Under the pieces are notes generated by a model. That model ran no database searches, was not told the origin of the DNA, and saw only the letters and a program-made list of their open reading frames with translations. A stretch of 64,000 nt of DNA from Lachnospiraceae bacterium (GTDB lineage Bacteria > Bacillota > Clostridia > Lachnospirales > Lachnospiraceae), in the NCBI GenBank assembly GCA_017622875.1, contig JAGAQG010000051.1, forward strand, positions 52,142-116,141, written 5' to 3'. This document shows positions 45,581-55,197 of this stretch, one piece after another. Within the stretch, counting starts at the first letter, position 1; the number at the start of each line of letters is the position of its first letter. A program made the position numbers and the translations under genes.

Positions 45581-46705
45581 TTATTCGTATAAGTTCTGAG
45601 CGATTTCTGGATCGTCGATGTTTTCAGCTGTGTACCACTGGCATCCTGTATCAACGTCAGAAACTGTTTCGCCTGAAGCTACTGCATGAAGTAATTCGAT
45701 AACTGCTTCACCCATAGCAACTGGAGCCTGTGTAATAGCACCTGCTAATTTACCAGCACGGATAGCATCCATGATAGCGATACCAGAGTCGAAACCAACA
45801 CCTACTACTGTGTCGCCAAGTTTGCCGATGTTAGAGTCAGCTGTTACTAAAGCTTCTGCAGAGTGAGAGTTAGAACCATAGATACAGATTGTATCTTCTT
45901 TGTTTAATAATGTCTGAGCATCGATAGCTGATAATTCAGCTGTAACCTGTGAAGGAACTAATACTTCGATGATAACTTCTGCGCCATCGCCAGCGTTTTC
46001 GCCTGCAAATGCGTTTACGAAGTAGTCGTTACCAACAACACCAACAGTTTTGCCTGCTGCTGCAGCTAATTCAGCCATTTTGTCGATGAAACCTGTACCA
46101 CGAGAGATGAGGGATTCACCTGTAGCATCCTGAGAAAGAACACCAATACGAACTCCGCCAGCTTCAACTTTTTCGCCGATGAGTTTGTATGTTTCTTCAG
46201 CTGCTAACTGACCTGCTGCATAGTTATCTGTAGCTGCGTTAGCTAATACAGATCCTTCTGGAGCACCTGGAACACCAGAGTCGAAACCGATAATTGCGAT
46301 ACCTGCTGACTGAGCTGCTGTGATAGCATCAAGAGCTGCGTTTACGTCAAGTGCTGCTAAACCGATAGCGTCTGGCTGAGCATTGATAGCGTTGTTAAGC
46401 ATCTGTACCTGGTCAGCGATATCTGATTCAGAGTTAGGACCAACGAAGTTCATTGTGTCGCCTAATTCAGCTGCTTTCTGTTCAGCTCCTTTGTAAACTG
46501 CCTGCCAGAATGCATGCTGGAAACCTTTGGATACGATTTCAAAATGGTATCCGCCTTCAGCTGCTGGTGCAGCTTCTTCTGTTGCTGCTTCTTCTGTTGT
46601 TGCTTCTTCTGCTGGAGCTGCTTCTTCAGTAGATCCGCCACATCCTACTACGAGGGATGCAACCATTGCTACACATAAAAGTGCGCTTAAGAGTTTCTTT
46701 TTCAT
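45581..46705 (-). CDS. Ribose-type ABC substrate-binding lipoprotein
   Basis: Family-4 sugar-binding lipoprotein, 374 residues. The signal peptide ends in the lipobox VVGC, followed by an Ala/Glu/Thr-rich linker. The ligand domain begins FEIVSKGFQHAFWQAVYKGA and contains IAIIGFDSGVPGA. GGAGG lies 8 bases before the ATG at 46705; the ATG at 46720 lacks a site. It is the last gene of the ABC operon (permease, ATPase, permease, binding protein). Pentose or deoxyhexose ligands are plausible given fucI nearby. Confidence 0.93.
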   Translation of the reverse strand: MKKKLLSALLCVAMVASLVVGCGGSTEEAAPAEEATTEEAATEEAAPAAEGGYHFEIVSKGFQHAFWQAVYKGAEQKAAELGDTMNFVGPNSESDIADQVQMLNNAINAQPDAIGLAALDVNAALDAITAAQSAGIAIIGFDSGVPGAPEGSVLANAATDNYAAGQLAAEETYKLIGEKVEAGGVRIGVLSQDATGESLISRGTGFIDKMAELAAAAGKTVGVVGNDYFVNAFAGENAGDGAEVIIEVLVPSQVTAELSAIDAQTLLNKEDTICIYGSNSHSAEALVTADSNIGKLGDTVVGVGFDSGIAIMDAIRAGKLAGAITQAPVAMGEAVIELLHAVASGETVSDVDTGCQWYTAENIDDPEIAQNLYE

Positions 46706-46777
46706 GTTAAAAACCTCCATAAAATTTTTATATGAAAACCGTTCTCCCCGGTTTGCATATCATAAATATTTTTTTGC

Positions 46778-47779
46778 TTAGCGTTTTCTTGTTCTTATAA
46801 CGTCGATGAATACAGCTGCGATTAATACAAGACCTGTAATGATCTGCTGCCAGTTTGCCTGTAATCCAATGAACGGAAGACCTGTCTTTAACATAGACAT
46901 AACAAACACACCGAGGAGCGTACCAACGATAGAACCAGAACCACCTGTCATAGATGTGCCACCGATGATTGCACCAGCGATCGCATCAAGTTCAAGGCCT
47001 GCACCTGTACCAGGAGCGATAGCCTGGAATGTAGCTGCATATGCAATACCTGCAAGACCTGTGAAAATACCACAAATGATATATGCTAACATATGCCATT
47101 TTACTACATTTACACCAGAAAGTCTAGTCGCTTCTTTATTGCTGCCGATCGCAATAATATAACGACCTGGTTTTGTTTTGTTTAAGAAGATTGTCATAAC
47201 AAAGATCAGAATCAATACCCAGAGGAAACCAAGCGGAAGCTTTGTATCTCCTACTGTAATCTTGAAAATATTTCTGAACCAGCCATCAGCTGTAGAAGCC
47301 TGTGGCCATGTGATACTAAGACCGCCTGTCAAAAGGGATCCAAGTCCACGAGCAATCATCATTGTACTTAATGTAGCAATGAATGGTGGTAAGTTCAGGA
47401 TAGCTACAAGGATACCATTTAAAACACCCATGATAGCTCCCATGATTACTACGATCAGCATACCAACTGCTACAGGCATGCCTAATTTTGTTACAAAGAA
47501 ACCACCAACCAGTGCGTAACAAACCATACCAGTACCGATGGATAAGTCATTACCTCCGGTAATCAATGCAAGTGTAACACCGATTGCCATAAATGAAATA
47601 TAGTATGAGTAATCTAAAATACTTAAGATTGTAGAATACTGTCTAAAAGCTGGGCTCTTAATGCAGAAGAATGCAAACAGAGCAATAATTACGCAAATAA
47701 CAATTAATCGCTGTCCACCGATGGCTTTCACGATTGGGTTACTTGCAAGTGCATTACTTTTTTTCTTATTATCTGCCAT
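46778..47779 (-). CDS. Ribose-type ABC transporter permease (second)
   Basis: Permease of 333 residues with about ten membrane segments. The ATPase-contact region has SNKEATRLSGVNVVKWHMLAY (shortened) and the family end motif GGTSMTGGSGSIVGTLLG. GGAGGG lies 8 bases before the ATG at 47779; the longer frame to 47875 runs into the ATPase gene and has no site. It is about 45% like the other permease of the operon by eye, so they probably form a heterodimer. Confidence 0.93.
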   Translation of the reverse strand: MADNKKKSNALASNPIVKAIGGQRLIVICVIIALFAFFCIKSPAFRQYSTILSILDYSYYISFMAIGVTLALITGGNDLSIGTGMVCYALVGGFFVTKLGMPVAVGMLIVVIMGAIMGVLNGILVAILNLPPFIATLSTMMIARGLGSLLTGGLSITWPQASTADGWFRNIFKITVGDTKLPLGFLWVLILIFVMTIFLNKTKPGRYIIAIGSNKEATRLSGVNVVKWHMLAYIICGIFTGLAGIAYAATFQAIAPGTGAGLELDAIAGAIIGGTSMTGGSGSIVGTLLGVFVMSMLKTGLPFIGLQANWQQIITGLVLIAAVFIDVIRTRKR

Positions 47780-47792
47780 TACGTTCTCCCTC

Positions 47793-49286
47793 CTAATTTC
47801 TCTGTGTAGCCATATGCATAATATTTTCCTGAGTAGCTTCAGCGATGTCGATTTCTCCAGTCTTTCTGCCTTCACACATTACGATGATACGGTCACTCAT
47901 ACGGAGAACTTCTGTCATTTCTGAAGAGATCATGATAATGGATTTGCCCTGTGCTACTAATTCGTTCATTAATGTGTAGATTTCACTCTTTGCACCTACG
48001 TCGATACCACGTGTAGGTTCGTCGAAGATTAAGATTTCACAGTCACGAACTAACCATTTCGCGATAACGACTTTCTGCTGGTTACCACCTGATAAGTTCA
48101 CAACTTCTGTATCAACTGTTGGAGTCTTTGTCTTTAACGCATCTACATATTTCCAAGCAGATTCTTCTTCTTTCTTCTTGTTGATGAAAAGGCCTGACAT
48201 GAAGTTTTCAAGAGAAGCCATTGTAGTATTTTCTGCTACAGTCTTTCCTACTACGCAGCCGTAACGTTTTCTGTCTTCTGAGAGATAACCGATACCGTTC
48301 TTAACCGCATCTTCCGGGCTGTTGATTTCAACTTTTTTACCGTTGATATAAATATCACCGCTGTCTTTCTTATCTGCACCGAATAATGCTCTGGCTGTTT
48401 CTGTTCTGCCAGCACCCATAAGACCTGAGAAACCAAGGATTTCACCTTTATGAAGTTCAAAGCTTACGTCACGAACCATCTTTCCTGCATTTAAGTGTTC
48501 TACTTTCAGAACTACCGGAGCGTCTGGAGCAACATTGCTCTTTGTCTTAGGATCTTCGTAAATTACACGACCTACCATCATATTGATGATATCGTCTTTT
48601 GTGGAATCTTTTGTGATCAATGTTCCAACGTATGTACCATCTCGCATAACTGTTACACGGTCTGTGATAACTTTGATTTCATCCATACGGTGGGAGATGT
48701 AAACGATACCCATGCCTTTATCTCTTAAGTCACGGATGATCTTGAATAATTCTTCGATTTCAGCTTCTGTTAAAGCAGCTGAAGGTTCGTCGAAGATGAT
48801 AACTTTTGCATCATGTGAGATTGCTTTTGCGATTTCACACATCTGCTGTTTACCAACTGTTAAGTTACCCATCTTTTCAGTTGGATTAATATCAATATTT
48901 AATTTCTGGAAGAGTTTTTTTGCTTCTTCGTTCATCTTAGCGTCATCAATGAGTTTACCTTTCATGATTTCACGTCCGATGAAGATGTTCTGAGCAACTG
49001 TTAAGTGGCTCATCATGTTTAATTCCTGATGTACGATAACAACACCAGCAGCCTGAGCTGCTCTAGGATTTTCAAACTCTACTTCTTTACCTTCATATGT
49101 GATAGTTCCTTCGTCTTTTTTGTAAATACCTGTCAGAACTTTCATCAATGTGGATTTACCGGCACCGTTTTCACCCATAAGAGCTAAAACTTCGCCTTTA
49201 CGAATTTCCAAATCTACATGATCCAATGCATGTACACCTGGGAAGGATTTGTCAATACCCTTCATGGTTAAAATAACTTCACCCAT
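47793..49286 (-). CDS. Ribose-type ABC transporter ATP-binding protein
   Basis: Tandem ATPase of 497 residues, RbsA/MglA type. The N-terminal cassette has Walker A GENGAGKSTLMK, signature LTVGKQQM and Walker B IIFDEPSAAL. The C-terminal cassette has GLMGAGRTETARALFG, signature LSGGNQQKVVIAKWL and ILIFDEPTRGIDVGAK. The second Walker A lacks the Lys (GAGRTE), as usual for this family. It drives the two flanking permeases. Confidence 0.96.
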   Translation of the reverse strand: MGEVILTMKGIDKSFPGVHALDHVDLEIRKGEVLALMGENGAGKSTLMKVLTGIYKKDEGTITYEGKEVEFENPRAAQAAGVVIVHQELNMMSHLTVAQNIFIGREIMKGKLIDDAKMNEEAKKLFQKLNIDINPTEKMGNLTVGKQQMCEIAKAISHDAKVIIFDEPSAALTEAEIEELFKIIRDLRDKGMGIVYISHRMDEIKVITDRVTVMRDGTYVGTLITKDSTKDDIINMMVGRVIYEDPKTKSNVAPDAPVVLKVEHLNAGKMVRDVSFELHKGEILGFSGLMGAGRTETARALFGADKKDSGDIYINGKKVEINSPEDAVKNGIGYLSEDRKRYGCVVGKTVAENTTMASLENFMSGLFINKKKEEESAWKYVDALKTKTPTVDTEVVNLSGGNQQKVVIAKWLVRDCEILIFDEPTRGIDVGAKSEIYTLMNELVAQGKSIIMISSEMTEVLRMSDRIIVMCEGRKTGEIDIAEATQENIMHMATQRN

Positions 49287-49323
49287 GCTAACACCTTTGA
49301 TCCTTTCCTAATCTTATCTCTTA

Positions 49324-50322
49324 TTAGTTTCTTCTCTGTCTGCTTCGGATATCAGCCCATACAGCTACTAATACGATAATACCTGTGATTACGTACTGAT
49401 AGTCTTTCTGGAATCCCATTGCCAGGATACCTTCCTGAAGAATAGAAATAATCAGAACACCGATAAATGTACCGCCGATAGAAGCAATACCACCTGACAT
49501 AGATGTACCGCCCATTACACAGCTTGCGATTGCTTCATTGTTGAAAGTATCACCAAGACCTGGCTGAACTGTTGTATATGCACCTACGTAGAAGATAGCA
49601 GCCATACCAGCTAACATACCGCAAAGGATATATGCAAGAGCTTCCCACTTTCTTACGTCTACACCTGAAAGACGAACAGCTTCTTTGTTGCTTCCAAGAC
49701 AGAGGATGTAACGTCCTGCTTTTGTTTTGTTCAGAATAATTGCACAGATAATTGCAGCAACGATAAAAATGAAAAGACCTGTTGGAATAATAGTTGTTCC
49801 TGAAGTAATCTTAACAAGGTTCCTGTACCAGCCATTTGCATCTGCTAACTGTGGCCAGCTTACAGACTGTGTCTTTGTGAATACGGAACCAACACCTTTT
49901 GCAAGCATCATACTTGCCATGGATGTAATGAAAGATGGCATATCCAGATATGCTACCAGAATACCATTGATAATTCCGAATACGGTACCTACGACGATTG
50001 CAATCAAAAGACATGCTGCTAATGGAACGCCGTGTGTATTCAGGGAATAACCAGCAATCAGTGCTGCGCAGAACATTACCGGTCCTACGGAAAAGTCGAT
50101 TCCTCCTGTTGCAATTACGAATGTTACACCTAAAGCTAAGAAGCCCAGGAAATAGGCATAGTTTAATGCACTATAAATTCGGTTCATTGTAAAGAAAGAT
50201 GCTCTGCCTAATGCAACGCAAAGAGCTCCGAACAATAAATACATCAAAATTAAAACACCTATTAAGATAACTCTGTTGAAGCCGATTTTTTTTACAAGTG
50301 CATTGTTTTTAATCTTATCCAC
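49324..50322 (-). CDS. Ribose-type ABC transporter permease (first)
   Basis: Permease of 332 residues with about ten membrane segments. The motif GSNKEAVRLSGVDVRKWEALAY (shortened) contacts the ATPase, and GGTSMSGGIASIGGTFIGVL ends the family core. The start is GTG at 50322 with AGGAGG 9 bases upstream. It is the first gene of the ABC operon and follows an untranslated leader of about 270 bases that is clearly structured (50382-50529). Confidence 0.93.
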   Translation of the reverse strand: MDKIKNNALVKKIGFNRVILIGVLILMYLLFGALCVALGRASFFTMNRIYSALNYAYFLGFLALGVTFVIATGGIDFSVGPVMFCAALIAGYSLNTHGVPLAACLLIAIVVGTVFGIINGILVAYLDMPSFITSMASMMLAKGVGSVFTKTQSVSWPQLADANGWYRNLVKITSGTTIIPTGLFIFIVAAIICAIILNKTKAGRYILCLGSNKEAVRLSGVDVRKWEALAYILCGMLAGMAAIFYVGAYTTVQPGLGDTFNNEAIASCVMGGTSMSGGIASIGGTFIGVLIISILQEGILAMGFQKDYQYVITGIIVLVAVWADIRSRQRRN

Positions 50323-50381
50323 TTCTACTTTCCTCCTAATTGATATTGTTCCCGGTACACGCCTTATTCAATGCTTTATTT

Positions 50382-50529
50382 CCAGAAACCGGCAGCACCT
50401 GCTTTTCCCCAAAAGCAGATGTCCCGGCCTCCTTTAAAGTATTTTCAAAACCAGTTTCCGGTCACAGCTGATGAATGCGGCCCCCTGGAGCAGAATCTAA
50501 TCCCCTAATAGTTCTGTTCCTCCACATTC
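50382..50529 (-). promoter_or_regulatory. Structured leader RNA of the ribose-type ABC operon
   Basis: Two long minus-strand stem-loops lie between the promoter and the GTG start. Stem 1: GAATGTGG (50522-50529) pairs CCGCATTC (50473-50480), extended inward by GGAaCAGAA/TTCTGcTCC. Stem 2: CCGGAAACTGG (50451-50461) pairs CCGGTTTCTGG (50382-50392), enclosing a perfect CTGCTTTT-GGGG-AAAAGCAG hairpin. The outer stems contain three G-U pairs that would be mismatches on the plus strand. No known riboswitch class was recognised and no terminator follows, so any control would act on translation or stability. Confidence 0.55.
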
Positions 50530-50596
50530 ACGCTTTGGTCTCGTCCATACTCTGAAATAAGCGCAAAATACGCCATGCACCTTTGTACATGTCTTC

Positions 50597-50602
50597 ATTA
50601 TA
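50597..50602 (-). promoter_or_regulatory. -10 box of the ribose-type ABC operon
   Basis: Minus-strand TATAAT with a poor -35 region (TTAATT-like at 17 bases). Weak -35 plus the nearby AraC-type response regulator suggests activator dependence (inference). Confidence 0.5.
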
Positions 50603-50641
50603 GGTCCAAATCTTCTAGAAATTAATAGAAAATCGTCCAAA

Positions 50642-50678
50642 AAAAGGGTAAAATTTTCCGAAAAAAATTTACCCTTTT
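50642..50678 (-). terminator. Terminator after the SBP-kinase-regulator operon
   Basis: Eleven-base arms AAAAGGGTAAA/TTTACCCTTTT, with TTTTTTT at the minus exit, 22 bases past the stop at 50701. Confidence 0.85.
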
Positions 50679-50700
50679 AAAATATTTTAACCCAACTTTT

Positions 50701-51663
50701 TTAGATTGGAAACAGCAATTTCTGATTTTCCGGAGTATACATCGTCTCTTTTGTGATAAGAACAGAACCCGAATCTATATATTGTGGTACATCCTTTTTC
50801 TGCAAGATCCGCACTGTATTTTCCACCGCAAGGTATCCCATGTTCAACGGTTTTTGCACAACAATAGCTTCAAATACTTCTGACTCAAGAAATTCCACCT
50901 CTTTTAAAGAACTGTCAAACCCGATCATGTGAACTTCATCCTCCAGTCCAAGAGCAATGACCGCCCTTGCTGCTCCCACGGAGGAATACTCATTCAAACC
51001 CGCAATTACATTAATTTCCGGATGGGCCTTCAGCATTTCCTTTGTTACTTTATAGGCTTTTCGATAATCAGAATCACAGAAGACCGTATCTACAATATTT
51101 TCCGCCAGATCACCAAGCCCGGCTCTCAACCCCTCTTCGCGCTCGATGGCAGTGGAAGACCCCTGCACATGACCTACCACTCCAATGTTAACGTCTTCAG
51201 AAAAATTTTCCACAATGTAATTACCCATCTTTTTTCCAGCATCCACATTATCTGTCGCCACAACGCAGGATCCCATCTCTTTTTCCATAACAGAGTCCAT
51301 CAAGATCAGTTCAATTCCCGCATCCTCAATCTTTTCTGCATATTCCGGCGTTTCTGTATAGCTGGCCGGTGACAGTACAATCGCATCCGGCTTCATAGCA
51401 ATGGCTTCTTGGATCATAGCTCCCTGTTCTTCATATTTTGTTTCCGCATCCGGCCCAAGTACCGTCAGACTGATGCCATACTCCTTCGCTGCCATATTTG
51501 CGCCTTTAATAGTGGAAGTCCAGAAATCATTGGTGCTGTCAATGATCTTTACAATCATCACCACATTTTTTTCTTTCGTCTTCCCGTCTCTTTCCACAAG
51601 AAAGAAGATTGCGGACACCAGCACAAAAATCAATAGAATACTAATCCATTTTTTCCTCTTCAT
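50701..51663 (-). CDS. Membrane-anchored sugar-binding protein, sensor partner
   Basis: Family-4 binding protein of 320 residues. The N-terminal helix WISILLIFVLVSAIFFLV has no lipobox cysteine and no clear cleavage site, so the protein is probably tethered by this helix instead of a lipid. The ligand domain starts VVMIVKIIDSTNDFWTSTIKGA, with SCVVATDNVDAGKKMG. AAGGAG lies before the ATG at 51663. It overlaps the kinase gene by 23 bases, so both are made together. It likely presents the sugar to the kinase rather than to a transporter. Confidence 0.88.
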   Translation of the reverse strand: MKRKKWISILLIFVLVSAIFFLVERDGKTKEKNVVMIVKIIDSTNDFWTSTIKGANMAAKEYGISLTVLGPDAETKYEEQGAMIQEAIAMKPDAIVLSPASYTETPEYAEKIEDAGIELILMDSVMEKEMGSCVVATDNVDAGKKMGNYIVENFSEDVNIGVVGHVQGSSTAIEREEGLRAGLGDLAENIVDTVFCDSDYRKAYKVTKEMLKAHPEINVIAGLNEYSSVGAARAVIALGLEDEVHMIGFDSSLKEVEFLESEVFEAIVVQKPLNMGYLAVENTVRILQKKDVPQYIDSGSVLITKETMYTPENQKLLFPI

Positions 51664-53452
51664 GCTGCTCTCCTTTCTCATATGGAAGGTGAATTTCTAC
51701 CTCTGTTCCTACCCCAGGACTGCTTTTGTACGTCAATCCATATTCTTTTCCGTGATATAGCTGAATTCGCTCATGAACATTCAAAACACCAACACTGTTT
51801 CGTCTCATGTCCGTCTCATGCTTCTCAAAGATATGAGCAAGCTGGTTCTCCGTCATGCCGATTCCGTCATCAGTTACTCTTAAGATCAGTTCCTCATCCT
51901 TAATAAATCCCTCAATGAGTACACTTCCCTTTCCTTCTTTATATTTGATTCCATGATAAATTGCATTTTCTACAAGCGGCTGTAAAATCAGCTTTGCCAC
52001 CTTATAGCGCATGACTTCAGGCACTACCTGAATATCATATTCTAACTTATCCTTATAACGCATCTTCTGAATTGTCAGATAGCTTCTGGTATATTCTACC
52101 TCTTCTTCCACGCGTACCAGCTCATTCTGGTTACTGATACTCTGTCTTAACAGTTTCGCAAGAGAGGAAGTCATCAGTACAACCTCTTTGTTTTTCCCCC
52201 ACTCTGCCATCCATATGATGGAATCCAGTGTATTATAAAGAAAATGCGGATTAATCTGAGCCTGAAGGGCCATCAGCTCACTTTTGCGTTTCTGCCTCTG
52301 ATCTTCCACATTCTGTTCCATCAGATGTTTGATTTCTGTTGTCATCATATTAAAACTGGCACCCAGACGGTCAATTTCGTTTTCTCCGCGAACATCCAGC
52401 ATAATATTTTCAAAATTTCCCTTTTCCACTTCACGCATGGAATTGCTGAGTACTTTGATCGGTTTGGTAATCTCTCTGGACAAAAAAACTGCCAGTACCA
52501 ATGCGGCAAGCAAAATAAGTACCGCACTGATCACATAAATTTTCGTAGTCTCTCCGCTGTTTTTTAAAAGCTCAGAAACATAAGCAACCCCGACAACCGT
52601 CCATCCCGTTTCCGAAGATTTGGAAACACAGTAAAGTTTTCCATCCTCAGTCACGAAGCTTCTCTCTTTTGCATGCAGGACCTCATCAATCTTTTCCTGT
52701 TTCAACCCGCTGTAAAGAAGCTGCTGCTGCGGATGATAGATCACACTCCCTTCTTCATCCAGAATATAAATATAGCCTCTGTTCCCAAAGCTGATTGCAT
52801 CACACAATTCACTGATAGAGGAATAATTCAGATCAACAAAAAATACACCTTCTATATCACGGGTACTTTTATTTTGCAGTCCGCGGCTCAAGGTAACTAC
52901 CCACTCATAACGTCCTGCCACAACATTCTGTACATGAGAAGAAGAAATTGCTGTAATCCCATGATTATCCAGCGCCTTCTGCAGCCATTCCACATTTTCC
53001 AGCTCAATGTTTTCATTAATATGAAACAGCCCCTGATTGATGATATATTTTCCATCTTTTCCAATAATCCCGATGTTCACGATATCATCACGGGTATCAA
53101 GGATCGTGCGAAACTGTGTAATGATTCGTTCTATCTGTTCTTCCTTCTGGGCAGCATCTCCACTGTTCCCAAAAAGATAATCATGTACATCTGCATTGGA
53201 GGAAATCAAAATCGATGTATTTCTCAGATAGTCCATATAGGAATCAATATCGCTGTTTACCTGATTGATAAGCTGAGTACTGTACTCCTCCGCATTTTCA
53301 AGAACCGTTTTTTCTGTATAATTCAGCGCTACCATTGCAAAAACCGCAACCGATACAAGAACTACGAGAATATAAGAAAGCAAAATCGATGTTCGAATGC
53401 TTTTGAATCTTCTTATCAAAATTGGCTTCTTTCCATTGATTTCCTGTTTCAT
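51641..53452 (-). CDS. Sensor histidine kinase, YesM type
   Basis: Membrane kinase of 603 residues. TM1 is at about 22-45, then a Cache-like extracellular domain (about 46-300), TM2 (about 305-325) and HAMP with EVEKGNFENI. The His_kinase core is QINPHFLYNTLDSIIWMAEWG (phosphoacceptor in PHFLYN). The ATPase domain has LVENAIYHGIKY and VTDDGIGM. It overlaps its response regulator by one base (TGATG) and the binding protein by 23 bases. Likely stimulus: a sugar, directly or through the bound partner. Confidence 0.95.
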   Translation of the reverse strand: MKQEINGKKPILIRRFKSIRTSILLSYILVVLVSVAVFAMVALNYTEKTVLENAEEYSTQLINQVNSDIDSYMDYLRNTSILISSNADVHDYLFGNSGDAAQKEEQIERIITQFRTILDTRDDIVNIGIIGKDGKYIINQGLFHINENIELENVEWLQKALDNHGITAISSSHVQNVVAGRYEWVVTLSRGLQNKSTRDIEGVFFVDLNYSSISELCDAISFGNRGYIYILDEEGSVIYHPQQQLLYSGLKQEKIDEVLHAKERSFVTEDGKLYCVSKSSETGWTVVGVAYVSELLKNSGETTKIYVISAVLILLAALVLAVFLSREITKPIKVLSNSMREVEKGNFENIMLDVRGENEIDRLGASFNMMTTEIKHLMEQNVEDQRQKRKSELMALQAQINPHFLYNTLDSIIWMAEWGKNKEVVLMTSSLAKLLRQSISNQNELVRVEEEVEYTRSYLTIQKMRYKDKLEYDIQVVPEVMRYKVAKLILQPLVENAIYHGIKYKEGKGSVLIEGFIKDEELILRVTDDGIGMTENQLAHIFEKHETDMRRNSVGVLNVHERIQLYHGKEYGLTYKSSPGVGTEVEIHLPYEKGEQHEEEKMD

Positions 53453-55068
53453 CAGTTTTTAAATCCCTTTGCGTATTCTGTCGGAGTCTTTCCGGTAACC
53501 TTTTTGAAGGTAACGCTGAAATAATGCGCATCACTGTAGCCTACCTGCTCCGCAATTTCATAAGTCTTTTTATTTGTCTGTTCTAATAAGATCTTTGCTT
53601 TTTCGATTCGTTTCTTTGTCAGTGCTTCGATGAATGTTTCACCTGTATAATTTTTAAATATAGAACTGAAATAACTTGTACTCATAGCCAGCGCATTGCA
53701 CACCGAGTTCAGTGTGATGGAACTGTCTGCATAATGTTCATCAATATATTCCAGTGCAAGCAGTGCCTGACGTTTTCCGTAACTGTCACGCTGATTGGAC
53801 ATTCTATTCAAGATGACATCAAAGATCTCTGTAAGTTCTTTTGTAAGTGCATCCAGATTTTCAAATTCGTAGATTTCATTTACAAAAGCCCTCTCTTTTG
53901 CGTATACCTCTTCTTCCAGTTCTTCCGGCATTTCCAGCAGGTTGAGCACTGATAAAAGAAGGTTCTGGGCATACACAATGCTTCGATTTTTATTCACATA
54001 GCTCATTTTAATCTGAGCCATAAATTCTTCTGTTCTGGCAAGCACATCTTCTTTTTTATTCGTGCGGATCGCTGTAGCAATCCTGGAAGCCCATTCAAAA
54101 ATATCAACATATTTTGCGCTGTTTCGGATTTCTTCATATTCTTCCGCTTCAATCGTCTGATTTCCGCCCAGCATAAATTTATATTCCAATGCGCTTTTTG
54201 TTTTTGCAAAAGAATCCGGTAATTCTTCCAGGCAGGAAACATTTTTTCCCACAGCAATGGTTACCTGAATCTGCAGAAATTCTTCAATTGCCTGACGAAT
54301 CTTCGGAAGCACCTCTTTTACCTGCTGTTTTAAATGTTCTTTTTTATCTCCCATAAAAAGAATGACTGTCTTTTCATCCATCGACTGAAATACGATTCCA
54401 CAGTTTTCTTCCGATACAATTTCTGCTGTAATATTATAAATCGCAAACAGTGCCAGCTCATCTTTTACATTTGCATACTGCTTAGTAAATGGTTCGAGGC
54501 TATCTCCTTCCACGAGAGCAGTATTATAGCAGTGCGCATCCAAATTCAGACGCAGATCTTCCTGTTTTTCCGACAATTTCGAATAATCTACCGTTCCGTT
54601 CAAAAGATGATGGAGATATCTTCCCTGTAAGGTCGGGAGATTGCTCACATAAGCACTTCGGATTTTTTTCATATCCCGCTGGCTCTCTCTTCTCTCATCA
54701 AACATTTTCTTTACACGCAAAAGAGTCTCCGAAAACTCCATTGGTGTGATCGGTTTTAAAATATATTCCAGAACCTGATACTTCACTGCATTTTTCGCAT
54801 ATTCAAACTCATCAAATCCACTGATGATGATCACCTTTGTATCAGGATGATTTTCATATACGTATTTCGTCAAATCCATACCATCTACAAACGGCATGTT
54901 GATATCTGTCAGTAAAAGATCCGGCTGCTCTTTTTCTATCATTTCAATTGCCTGCTTTCCGTTCTCGCAGGCTCCCATAAATGCAAATCCCATTTCTTCC
55001 CACTGGATATTTTCACTGATCGCTTCACGAATTAACGCTTCATCATCTACTAAAAGCACCTTATACAT
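53452..55068 (-). CDS. Response regulator, YesN/AraC type
   Basis: A 538-residue response regulator. The receiver domain has VLLVDDEALIREA and the phosphorylation site LLLTDINMPFVDG (Asp55), with conserved VIIISGFDEFEYAKNA. A middle region of about 270 residues is helical and unassigned. Two AraC-type helix-turn-helix motifs end the protein (LALEYIDEHYADSSITLNSV; YEIAEQVGYSDAHYFSVTFKK, each shortened). Targets probably include the ABC operon at 45581-50322. Confidence 0.95.
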   Translation of the reverse strand: MYKVLLVDDEALIREAISENIQWEEMGFAFMGACENGKQAIEMIEKEQPDLLLTDINMPFVDGMDLTKYVYENHPDTKVIIISGFDEFEYAKNAVKYQVLEYILKPITPMEFSETLLRVKKMFDERRESQRDMKKIRSAYVSNLPTLQGRYLHHLLNGTVDYSKLSEKQEDLRLNLDAHCYNTALVEGDSLEPFTKQYANVKDELALFAIYNITAEIVSEENCGIVFQSMDEKTVILFMGDKKEHLKQQVKEVLPKIRQAIEEFLQIQVTIAVGKNVSCLEELPDSFAKTKSALEYKFMLGGNQTIEAEEYEEIRNSAKYVDIFEWASRIATAIRTNKKEDVLARTEEFMAQIKMSYVNKNRSIVYAQNLLLSVLNLLEMPEELEEEVYAKERAFVNEIYEFENLDALTKELTEIFDVILNRMSNQRDSYGKRQALLALEYIDEHYADSSITLNSVCNALAMSTSYFSSIFKNYTGETFIEALTKKRIEKAKILLEQTNKKTYEIAEQVGYSDAHYFSVTFKKVTGKTPTEYAKGFKN

Positions 55069-55099
55069 TCTCTCATCTCCGTCGCAATGTATTTCCTAC

Positions 55100-55128
55100 A
55101 TTATACTAAGAATTTTCCCCTCCTACAA
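55100..55128 (-). promoter_or_regulatory. Promoter of the response regulator operon
   Basis: TTGTAG (55123-55128), 17-base spacer, TATAAT (55100-55105) on the minus strand. It directly follows the fucI terminator. Confidence 0.65.
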
Positions 55129-55130
55129 GA

Positions 55131-55156
55131 AAAAGGGCGGAAAACCCGCCCTTTTT
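55131..55156 (-). terminator. Terminator of fucI
   Basis: Stem AAAGGGCGG/CCGCCCTTT with T-rich exits. It lies 42 bases past the fucI stop. Confidence 0.85.
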
Positions 55157-55197
55157 GTCTTGATGTTTTCACATCTATAATGGAAGTATTCTAAAAT

